Shown here: positions 46,101 through 58,100 of the stretch, one piece after another | Layout of the letters: the number at the start of each line of letters is the position of its first letter | How positions within the stretch are numbered: the first letter of the stretch is position 1 | Source of the DNA: Kluyvera sp047971185 | GTDB taxonomy: Bacteria; Pseudomonadota; Gammaproteobacteria; Enterobacterales; Enterobacteriaceae | Direction: 5' to 3' | Length of the DNA stretch: 64,000 nt | Assembly (NCBI RefSeq): GCF_047971185.1 | Contig: NZ_JBKDZH010000032.1 | Span: forward strand, 62,001-126,000 | Notes under the pieces: generated by a model | What the model saw: the letters and a program-made list of their open reading frames with translations, nothing else | What the model was told of the DNA's origin: nothing | The model's database searches: none | Program-made: the position numbers and the translations under genes

Positions 46101-49100
46101 AGGTCGGCATCGTGTCGTTGGTGATGCTGCCCGAGGTCAGGTTGCCGAGATCCGCCGCGACGTCATCGTATACCGTCAGGCCGGTAATCGCCCCCGGCGC
46201 GACGGTATCGATAGTCAGGTTAAAGGCGGGCGAAGCGGTGCCGATATTTCCCGCCGCGTCGGTTGCCGTGGCCGTAAAGGCATGCGCGCCGTCGGCCAGC
46301 TCTGTCCCCGGCCGGAACGACCATGCGCCATTGGCGTCCGCCGTGGTGGTGCCCAGCACTTTGCTGCCATCGTAGACCGTGATGGTGGCGTTTTTCTCCG
46401 CCGTGCCGCTGATTACCGGACGCGTATCGTTGCTGCTGGCGTTGTTGCTCAACGTTCCGGATACCGGATCGACCGCATCGGTTACCGTGAGCGTGCCGAT
46501 CGCTACCGGCGCTTTAGTATCAATGGTGATGGTGAAATCCGGCGAGCGCCCGCTCGCGTTGCCCGCCGCATCGCTGACAACCGTTGAGAAGGTGTAGGTC
46601 CCATCGGTGAGCGCCGACGGTGTATAGCTCCAGAGGCCATTGCCGTCAGCCTTCACGCTGCCCAGAACGTTCGCGCCGCTGTAGATCGTCACGGTTGCAT
46701 TGGCTTCCGCGGTGCCGTTCAGGGTCGGAGTGTTGTCGTTGGTCGAACCATTGTTGGACAGTATTTCCAGCACCGGCGCGACGTTGTCGGTGAGGGTGAT
46801 GTTGGCGGCCACCGGCGGCGGCGTCGCGTCGATATTCAGGATGAAGACCGGCGACGATCCGCTGACGTTGCCCGCCGCATCGCTCACCGTGGTGCTGAAA
46901 CGGTGTTCGCCATCGGCCAGCGCCGCCGGGGTATAGCTCCAGGCGCCGGAGGCATCGGCCTTCACCGTGGCCAGCAGTTTGCTGCCGTCATACACGTTGA
47001 CCCACACATTCGGTTCCACGGTGCCGCGCAGCGTCGGGGTATTATCGTCAGACAGCGCGCCGCTGGTCAGATCGCCTTTCACCGTGCCAACGTTATCATT
47101 GACCAGCGGTAGCGCACCCGCCTGCGGGGTGATCGTGTCAACGTTGAGGCTAAAGGGATCGGTGGCATCACTGGTGTTACCCGCGGCGTCAACCACCACC
47201 AGCGTCAGGCTGTGCGCCCCCTCACCCAGCGCCCTGCTCGGCGTCACGGACCAGACGCCCAATCCGTTGACCGTGCCGCGGCCAATCTCAACGCCGCCAT
47301 CCAGAACAATCACCGTGGTATTTGGCGTAGCGCCAATACCGGAAATCGTTGGCAGGCTGTCGTTGGTCGTCGCCCCGCTCGTCAGCGTACCGACGCCCGG
47401 AGAGACATCGTCGGTGACGGTGTAATTGAGGATCGCCGCCGGCGCGGTGGTGTTGACGTTCATGGCGAAGATGGCCGATGGCAGGCTGACGTTACCGGCA
47501 GCATCGGTGGCGGTGACGGTGAAGCTGTGCGGCCCCGATTTCAGCGGGTCCACAATCTGGTAGCTCCACGAGCCCCCCGGCCCGGAGGCGACGACGCTAT
47601 CAACCAGTACGCCGTTATCGTAGATCTTAATCGTGCTGCCCAGCTCCGCCGTCCCGCTTAGCAGAGGCTGGGTATCATCGGTCACGCCGCCGTTGGTTAC
47701 ATTCCCGACGATCGTACCGTAATTGTCATACACCGTGATGCCGCCAGGCGCGGTTGGCGCAACGGTGTCGATGGTGAGGTTAAAGATCGGCGACTTGCCG
47801 CTCTCGTTCCCCGCCGCGTCGGTCGCGGTGACCGTCAGTGCGTAAGCGGCATTTCCCCATCCCGTCAGCGAGGCGTAGCTCCATGAGCCATCGGCCAGCG
47901 CGCGGGTGGTCGCTATCGCGGTGTTGCCGTTGTAAATCGTGATCAGCGCGTTGGCTTCGACGCTGCCGGCAGCACCGGTGAGGACCGGGTGGGTGTCGTT
48001 GATGGTCGTACCGCTGGTGACATTGCCCGTCACTGGCGCAATGTTGTCGGTTACGGTAAAGGCCAAAGGCGCGGTCGGGGCCTGGGTGTCAATCGTCAGC
48101 GTGAAGGGCGGTGAAGCCTGGCTGACGTTGCCCGCCGCATCGGTGGCGGTGGCCGTGAAGGTGTAGGTCTTGTCAGCCAGCGAGGATGGCGCGATGCTCC
48201 AGGTGCCGTCTGCTGCGGCGGTGGTAGTGCCAATAACCGTCTGGCCGTTGTAGACAGTAACGGTGCTGCCCGCTTCGGCACGTCCGCCGATAATCGGCGT
48301 ACTGTCTTTCGTGGTAGCGCCGCTTATCAGCGCCGTTGTGCCAACGTCGTTCGAGACGCTCAGCGCCAGAATGGGCAGAGGCGCAACGGTATCCACGGTG
48401 AAGGCGATCGGCGAGGTCGCCGTGCTGACGTTGCCTGCCGCATCGGTGGCGGTCACCGTCAGGCTATGGCTGCCGTTCAGCAGCACTGGCGTGGTGAACG
48501 TCCATGAGCCGTCGGCATTCGCCAGCACAGAGCCAAGCAACACGCTGCCATCGTAGATGGAGACCCGGCTGCCCGCTTCCGCGCTGCCCGCCGCGCCGTT
48601 GAGCGTCGGGGTGGCGTCGTTGGTGGTGCCGTTGACGGCAATGGTGCCTTTTATCGGATCGACGTCATCCGAGAGCGTTATGCCATTCACCACCGCTGGC
48701 GGCGCGGTATCCACCGTCAGACTGAAGCCCTTACCCGCACTAACATTACCTGCCTGATCGACCACAGTAATGGTGAAGTCATGCCTTCCTTCACCCAGCG
48801 GTTGGCTGGGGGTAATGGACCAGGCCCCGCTGATGCCCAGCGTCGCCCGACCGATTTCCTTGTCACCTTCCATAATAATGACCGTGCCGCCCGCTTCCAG
48901 AGACGCCGAATCGATGCTGCCGCTAAAGGTCGGGGTTTTATCATTGGTGGTCCCGCCGTCGCTGATGCTGCCCGCGCCCGGTAAGACATCGTCGGTCACG
49001 ACCAGCGAGATGACATCGCCCGGAGCGTCGGTGTCTACGGTCAGCTGGAACAGTGCAGAAGGCAGCGTGGTCGTGACGCCGTTGCTCACCGTGGTGGTGA

Positions 49101-52100
49101 TCAGGTGCGAGCCGCTGGCGAGATCTGACGTGGGGGTGAACGACCATGTTCCGTCGCCATTGACCACTGTCGACCCAATAGAGCTGCCGTTATCGTAGAA
49201 GTTGATAGTCGTGCCAGCCTGCGCGGTTCCGCGGAAGGTTGGCGTCGGATCGTTGGTATAGCCGCCGTTGGCGATCGGCCCCTCTACGGGAGCGACGTTA
49301 TCGATCACTTCCAGACCGGTGATACCGCCGTTCAGCACCGAGGTATCAATGATTAAAGCGACCGATACTGAAACACCGCCTTCATTACCCGCAGCATCCA
49401 TAATTTTGGCGGTGAAAGTATGGCTGCCATCGGCAAGCGGAGCCTCTGGGGTGAAGCTCCACGTACCCAGGCTACCGATCGTTGTGCTACCAATCAGCAC
49501 GCCCTTGTCGTAGATATTGACCGTTGACCCTGCCTCGCTGGCCAGGGTCTCCCCCCTCACCGTTGGACGGTTCAAATCCGAAGTGGGCCCCAGAGGAAGG
49601 AGACCATCCGTCACCGCTATTGCCGTGATCGCCAGCGGCGCGATCGTATCCACCGTGAACACCAGATTTCCGGAAGGGTTGCTGGTGTTACCGGCGGCAT
49701 CCGTCGCCGTAACGTAGTAGGTGTACTGGTTATTGCCAAGCGCAGTAGAGGGGGTGTATTCCCACCGCCCAGCAGCATCGGCGACGACCGTGTCGATCGC
49801 CGTTGGGGTTGCGCTGCCAATGCCCTGATAGATAGTGATCGTCGCGAAGGCTTCCGCCTTCCCACTCAGCACAGGCTGAGCATCGTTAGTCAGGCCGTTG
49901 GCGCTAATCGTCCCTTCATACCACGCGACGTCATCGGTCGCGGTAATGGTCGACGGCGTGGCCGGAGCGGTGGCATCAATACGCAGGATAAAGTCCGGCG
50001 TTGGCTCGCTGACGTTACCGGCCTTATCGGTCACCGTGGTGGTCAGGTTGACGATGCCATCATCGAGCTTGCCCGTCGTAAAGGTCCATTTACCGTCGGG
50101 ATCTGTTACGGTCACTTCGCCCAGATAGGTGGTGTCGTTATAGATTTTGACCGTGCTGCCCACTTCCGCATTGCCGGCCAGCGTTAGCGTGTTGTCGTTG
50201 GTGAGGTCGCCTGATGTTAATTCCCCCTCAATGTCACCCGTGACATCGTCGCTAACCGTCAGGCCCGTCACCGGATTGGGGGCCACGGAATCCACGGTAA
50301 AGCTAAATGGCGGCGAGGCGATGCTTTCATTGCCCGCCGCGTCGGTGGCCGTGGCGGTGATGACGTACTCTCGCTGGTCGAGCGCCGACGGATAGGTAAA
50401 GCTCCAGCTACCGTCAACCGTTGAGGCGGTGGTGGTTCCAAGCGGGGTTGCACCGTCATAAATGGTGATCAGGCTGCCCTTCTCCGCCGTGCCGCTGAAG
50501 GTTGGCGTCGTATCTTTGGTATAACCCCCTGCGTCAACCGGTCCGCTGCCGACGGCAAGCGTTTCGCTAACCGTCACGACACCCATTGTCGCCGGTTTTT
50601 GCGTGTCGATATTCAGCACCAGATCCGGCGAATGTTGGCTGACATTGCCCGCCGCATCGGTCGCCGTGACGCTAAAAGTATGTTGCGCGTCCGTCAGTTC
50701 CGCCGTGGTGTAGCTCCATTTACCGTCCGCCCCCGTTTGCACGCTATAAACCGGGTTGCCATCCTGATACACCGTCACCAGCGTGTTGCCTTCCGCCACG
50801 CCGCTGAGCGTTGGCGTTTTGTCATTGGTTAAGCCGCCGACGGGAATGGTTCCTTCATACAGACCCACGTTATCGGTGGCGACAATCGCCCCCGGCGCAA
50901 CGGGCGCCACGGTATCAACAATAATCACAAACGGATCGGAAAGCGCGCTCTGGTTGCCTGCGGCATCTTCAACAATGGTGGTATATCGATGCGTTCCCTC
51001 GGTCAGCGGGGTAGTGACCGGATAGCTCCAGTCGCCATCATTATTGGCCGTGACGGTGGCCACCCACTTGCCATTATCAAACAGCAGTACCTTGCTGTTG
51101 CCCTCGGCGGTGCCGCTGATGATCGGCGTTGAATCATTGGTTGTGCCGCCGTTGGCGACGTTCGTGGTCACCGGCAGCACATCATCGGCGACCACAATGG
51201 TGGTCACCTTCACGGGCTTGATGGTGTCCACCGTCAGCTCAAAGGCCTCTGAGGGGCCGCTGGTATTCCCGGCTTTATCGACCACCGTCGTGGTGATGCT
51301 GTAATCGCCATCGGTGAGCGTCGGCGTAAAGGCCCAGACGCCGTTATTGTCCGCCGTGACGCGTCCCAGCTCGGTGATCACGCCATTGTTATCACTGGAG
51401 ATAATCACCACCGCGCCCGCTTCTGCGTTGCCGCTAAAGGTCGGGTTTTTGTCGTTGGTGCTGTCCCCGCTGGCTAACAGGCCGGTTACCGGCGAAATAT
51501 CATCGCTGACCGTCATATTCGTGACGTTGGCAGGCGCGGTGGTATCAATCGTGATGTCAAAAACGGGCGACGCCGGGCCGATGTTGCCTGCGGCGTCGGT
51601 GGCCGTCGCGGTCAGATGATAGTCGCCATCTTTAAGATCGCTGGTCGGCGTAAAGCTCCAGCTGCCGTCGACTTTTGAAGCCTGGGCCGTCCCCAGCACC
51701 GCCTTGCCGTTATAAATGGTCACGGTGCTGCCGGGCTCGGCAAAACCATTGAGCGTCGGCGTGGCGTCGTTAATATTTTGTCCGCTTTGAACGATCTGCT
51801 TCACCGGATCCGCATCGTCGGTCACCGTAAAGGTCGGCGCGCTGGTAGGCGCATTGGTATCCACTTCAATCACAAAGTCCGTCGCGGCGGTGCTGGTGTT
51901 ACCGGCGGCATCCGTTACCGTCACCGTGATGCTATATTCCCCCTGGTCGAGCGGCGCTGGGGTGTAGCTCCAGCTGCCGTCGTTACCGGCGGTCACCGTG
52001 GTGAGCAGCACCAGGTCCGGCGCGCTCCCGCTATAGACCTCCACTTTGGCCCCCGGCTCTACCTTGCCGCTAAAGGTCGGGGTGGTGTCGTTGGTGCTGC

Positions 52101-55100
52101 CGCCGTTCGGGACATTACCGATCACCGGCGCGACGTTATCGGTGATAAACAGCGCGGTAGAGACATCTGGCGCAACGGTATCCACGGTAAACACAAAGGG
52201 CGGCGACGCTACGCTGACGTTGCCCGCTTCATCGGTTGCCGTGGCGGTCAGGCTGTAGTTGCCGTCCTTGAGCGACGGCGTCGGCGGTACGTTGGGCGCA
52301 AAACTCCAGTCGCCGTTGCTGTCGGCCTTGCCGGTCGCAATTAGCGTCGCGCCGTTGTACACATTGATAATGGTGTTCGGTTCAGCTTTGCCGCTGAGCG
52401 TCGGTAGCGTCTCGTTAATCGCCATGCCGCTGGTTAACACGCCCTGGCTATCGGTGACGGTAATGCCGCTAATCTTCTCGGGCGGGAGGGTATCGATAGT
52501 GACCGCAATCGCATTGGAGCTTCCGCTGCTATTACCGGCCGCGTCGACCGCTTTGGCGGTGAGGGTATGCGGCCCTTCCTCGAGAACCGGCAGATTCAGG
52601 GACCACGTGCCGTCAGGGCCGGCAATCGTAGTGCCCAGTACCGTGGTGCCGTCGGTGTCATAAACCACGATGGTGGCGCCTTTTTCACCGACGCCGCTCA
52701 GGGTTGGCGAAGCGTTATTGATCGTGTCGCCATCCGCCAGCGTCACGCCATTGTTTTGCAGAATCACCCCGGTCATGGCTGACGGCGCGTTGGTGTCGAC
52801 GGTAAAGATCGTCGCAGGAGAGGCGGTGCTGACGTTGCCGGCGGCATCGGTCGCGGTCGCGGTCAGGCTATATTGCTTATCGCCCAATAGGAACGTCGGC
52901 GTCGTTTTCCAGTTACCGTCCGCATCGGCCTTAGTGGTGGCGATCAGCGTGGTGCCGTTGGCATCCGTGTGATAGATATTGATGATGCTATTCGCCTCAG
53001 CGCGGCCGCTGAGGGTTGGCTGTTGATCGTTGGTACTGCCGTTGGCGCCGACCGTGCCAAGGGTTGGCAATTGGTTATCGGTGACGATGATCGCGCTAAT
53101 CGGCGCCGGTGGTGTCAGGTCAATAACCACCACCGAAGGCTGAGAGGCGGCGCTCACGTTCCCCATTGCATCGGTGGCTTTTGCGGTAATGCTGTGCGGC
53201 CCTTCCGTGAGCGCGGCGATAGCCACCGACCATTCACCGTCTTTATCGGCCTGAACCGTGCCCAGAACCGTGGTGCCGTTAGTATCGTAAATATTCACGG
53301 TACTGAACGGCTCGCTGTTGCCGCGCACCGTCAGGGTGGTGTCATTGGTACTGCCGCCCGGCGCGACATCTCCGCTGTCCGCCGAGATGATGATACCGCT
53401 GACCGGCGTCGGCGGCGTGGTATCGATAGTCAGCGTAAACGCAGGCGACTTCGCGCTGATGTTTCCCGCCGCATCGGTGACCGTCGCGCTGAGGCTGTGC
53501 TGCCCATCACCCAACGGCAGCGTCGGGGTAAAGCTCCAGTCTCCCGAACCGTTTGCCTGTACGGTTCCCAGTACGGTGTTGCCATCGTAAATCGTTACCG
53601 TGGCGTTGTTTTCCGCTTTCCCTGTCAGCGTTGGCGTATTGTCGTTAGTGGTATCGCCATCATTCAGCACGCCGACCCCCGGCTCGCGGTCGTCCGACAC
53701 CTCAAGGGCATCAATCGTGGCGGGCGCGCCGGTATCAACGTTCAGGTTAAACGCCGGCGATTCAGCGCTCTGGTTCCCCGCAGCGTCGCTGACGATTGTC
53801 GTTATTGCGTGTGAACCTTCGCCTAAGGCGTTGGGAATAAAGCCCCACTGGCCGTCTTCACCCACGGTCACGGTGCCGATAACGTTACCGTTGTCCTTAA
53901 TCGTCACCGTCGTTCCCGGTTCAGCCGTGCCGCTAATGATAGGCGTCGGGTCATTGGTCGAGCCGCCGCTTTGCAGCTGGCCAATGCCCGGCGAGGCATC
54001 ATCCACAATGCTCAGATTGCCGACCGGATCCGGCGCAGCGGTATCCACATATATGACGTACGGCTGGGAAGGTTCTGATGAAACGTTGTTGACCTCCAGC
54101 ACGAAAGTCATGCTGTGCATCCCCTCGCCAAGCGCCGAAGTGGGCGACCAGGACCAGGTCGTTTCGCCGTTGAGGGTGACAGTCCCAACCAGTTTCCCCT
54201 GGTCATAGACCCGGATAGTGCCGGTGGTCGCGCCAGGCAAGCTTCCGCTAAAGACGGCGTGGCTATCGTTGGTTGTCCCACCGTTGGCGATGAGCCCGGT
54301 GCCAGGTAACACATTATCGGTGATGGTGACGTCGGTGATGGCATCCACCGTCGGCGCCACCGTGAGGGTAAAGGGCGGCGTGAAGGCGCTAGCGTTACCG
54401 GCGGCATCGGTCACCTGGGTGATGATGCTGTGCGGGCCAGCGCTCAGCGGCGCATCGGGGGTAAAGGTCCACGCTTTATCGCTGCCGACCAGCGCCGTGC
54501 CCAACAGTTCACCGTTATCGTAAATACTGACCGTGGTACCCGGCTCGGCGGTACCGCTAAAGGTTGGCGTGGTATCGTCGGTCTGGGAGGGATTATCTAA
54601 CGGCCCCTGTACTGCACCCACGTTATCCGTCACCGTCAGCCCCGCCACGGTATTCGGGGCCAGGGTATCCACGGTAATCTCCACCGCCGCCGTCGGCGCG
54701 CTAGTATTGCCTGCGCCGTCAACGGCGACCGCGCTCAGGCTGTGCGAGCCATCGGCCAGCGGCGTCGTCAGCTCTAACCCCCAGTTACCGTTCAGATCGG
54801 CCGTGGTGCGCGCAATCTCACGGTCACCATCATAGATAATCACCTGGACGCCGGGATCGGCCTTGCCGCTGAAGATCGGCGTATTGTCGTTGGTGGCTTC
54901 GCCGGAGACGATGGTGCCGACATTCGGCGCTTCATTATCGGTGGCAATAAATAGCGTTACCGGCCCCGGCGCCCTGGTATCGACGCCGAGGACAAATTCC
55001 GGTGACGGCGCGCTGACGTTACCCGCCGCATCGGTTACGGTGGCGGTAATCGTATGCACGCCGTCGCCAAGCGGGGTGACCGGCGTGAATCCCCACTGCC

Positions 55101-58100
55101 CGTCGCTGCCCACTTTGACGCTGCCCAGCACCTGAGCGCCGTCATACAGCGTGACGGTCGCGCCGGGTTCCGCGCTGCCGCTGATAATCGGCGTGCCGTC
55201 ATTGGTCATACTGCCGTTGGTCAACTGGCCGACGACCGGCGCCCGGTCATCGACAAACACCAGATTCGTTACCGGATCGGGCACCGTGGTGTCCACCGTC
55301 AGCACAAACGGCTGCGACGGCGCGGACGGGCCGCTGCCGTTATCGACGGTAAAGGTCACGCTGTGCGCGCCCTCGCCCAGCGCCAATGACGGGGTAAAGC
55401 TCCATTGGCCGTTACTGTCCGCCTTGACGGTAGTCAGCAGCACGCCGTTGTCATACACGGCTATCGTGCTGTTGGCCGCCGCACTGCCGGTGAAGGTCGG
55501 CGTGACATCATTCGTCGCCGCGCCGTTAGCCAGCGTCCCCTGAACGGGGTCAGCATTATCGGTCACCACCAGTCCGCTAATCGGATCCGCCACCGGGGTA
55601 ATCGTTAAATTAAACGCCGGCGAAGACGGGCTAACGTTACCCGCAGCGTCGGTGACCACGGTGGTGAATTGATGCTGACCGTTACTCAACGGCATCTCCG
55701 GGGTGAAAGTCCAGCTCCCGCCCGCATCGACCACAATCTGCCCCAGCAGCTTCGCGCCATCATAAATGCTGACGGTGCTATTCGGTTCCGCGCTACCCGA
55801 GAAGGTCGGCGTGGTATCGTCGGTGATACTGCCGCTGGTCAGCTTCTCCTGTACCGGCCCCGTATCATCAACCGCAGTGATGTTAATAGCGGCGCGCGGC
55901 GCAGAGGTATCAACGCTAAACACCAGCTCTGCCGTCGGCTGGCTGGCATTCCCGGCGGCATCTATCGCCACCACGGTCAGCCCGTGAGGCCCATCGCTCA
56001 GCGGCGTCGTCAGCTCCAGCCCCCAGTGGCCGTTGGCATCGGTCACGGTGTGAGCAATCTCAATACCTTTATCATAAATAATGATGTCACTGCCCGGCTC
56101 CGCCTTACCGCTGAGCACCGGCGTCGCATCATTGGTGACGTCACCTGCCGTAATGGTGCCCACCACCGGCGCTTTATTATCCGTCACCAGCAGCTCTGTG
56201 ACCGGATCGGGGGATTGGGTATCCACTACCAGCACAAAGTCGGGTGATGCAGCGCTTTCGTTGCCGGCGGCATCGGTGACAATGGTGGTGATCGTGTGCG
56301 AGCCTTCGCCAAGCGCGGATGTCGGGGTAAAGCCCCATTGCCCATCGTCACCGACCAGAACGGTACCGATAAGGCTGCTGCCGTCATAGATGCGCACCGT
56401 CGATCCCGGTTCGGCGGTACCGCTGATAATCGGCGTGCCGTCGTTCGTCAAATCCCCGCTGTTCAACTGGCCAATCTCCGGGTTGAGATCGTCAATCACC
56501 GTGATCTCGCCTGCGGCATCAGGGGCATGGGTATCAACGGTTAAAATATAGGGTTCCGACCTCGTCGCACCGTCATCGGCTGAGAAGGTAAAGCTATAGC
56601 GATCGTCCGCCAGCGCCGGCGGCGTGAAATGCCAGATACCCTGGTCATCAACGCTCACGGTGCCTGCTGATACTCCGTTGATATAAACGGTTATCGTGCC
56701 TGAGGCAGGACCTGTGCCGTTAAAGGTTGGCGTGGTGTCGTTGGTTGACGCGCCGTTTGCCAGCGTTGTGGATGGCAGATCGACGTTATCATCGACTGAG
56801 GTCACGGTAACGCTAGTCACCGGTGGGGCGATGGTCAGACTAAAAGGCGGCGACGCGGCGCTCTGGTTGCCCGCCGCGTCGGTGACCACGGTAGTGAACT
56901 CGAATTTTCCGCCCGCCAGTGGCGCATCAGGGGTAAAACGCCAGCTACCGTCAGCGGCTACGGTGGCGGTGCCCAGCAGCGTGGTTCCCTGATAAATACT
57001 GACCGTTGCACCGTCCTTCACGCTGCCAGCGGCGCCGCTAAAGGTGGGCGTACTGTCCGTCGTGGTATCGCCGGTTTTCAGCGTAACCGCCGAGCCGCCC
57101 GTATCGTCACTCACCGTAAATTCGGCCATGGTTAGCGGTTTCACGGTATCAACGCTAAACAACAGCGGTTCGGTGGTTGGCCCAACGTTCCCGGCCCGGT
57201 CGGTGGCATTGGCGGTCAGACTGTGCGGGCCTTCGCCCAATACCGTGCTTAACTCAAGGCCCCAGTTGCCGCGATCGTCGACCAGCGCACTGCCGACCAG
57301 TTTGCCAAAATCATAAATATTCACCACGCTGCCCGGCTCGGCCTTGCCGCTGATCACCGGCGTGTTATCGTTCGTGGTCTCGCCAGCCGAAATGGTGCCC
57401 AGCACCGGGGACTGATTATCTGTGGCAATCACCAACGTGACCGCACCCGGCGCATGGGTATCAATCGTCACCACATACGCACCGCTCTTCCCGGAGCTGA
57501 CATCCCCTTTGCTCACCGTGGTGGTAAAACTGTGCACCCCGTCGCTAAGCACGCCGGTGGTAAAGCTCCATGCCCCTTTGGCGTCTGCTTTTACGGAGCC
57601 TAAAAGGGTCTCGCCGTCATAGATGGTGACCGTTGCGTTTGCTAGCGCCACGCCGCTTAAGGTTGGCGTATTGTCATTGGTAAACCCGCCTTTGGCGACG
57701 GGCCCGATATTTTGCTCAACGTTATCGGTAATCGTCATCTCAGAGACGTTATCAACCTGATTCGGGCCGCTTTCTGGAGGCGTTGTGGTGCCGGGACCTG
57801 GGTCTGTGCCGGGGTCTGTACCGGGGTTAGTACCGGGATTACCATTCGGGTCGCTGCCCGGGTCGCCAGACGATTCGCTATCGGCACTGTGATGGTGATT
57901 ACCCGAACTGCCAATACTTGCAGCCGCGGCAACCATACCCGCGCCAACCCCCAGAGCGCCGAAGATCCACGGCATGGCGCCTTCCGTGCTGCTCTGGGTT
58001 ATCAGCAAGGTATCGATATCCTGCAGCGGCGCGAAATGCAGGCCGGCGGCGGGTTCTTCTACCCACCACAGCGCGCCATTCTGGTCTTCAAACACCAGTT

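Noticed and set aside
45885..57753. Periodic ~310-bp repeats as a possible CRISPR or satellite array
   Set aside because: The units are coding, divergent Ig-like domains in one open frame; there are no short identical repeats with unique spacers.
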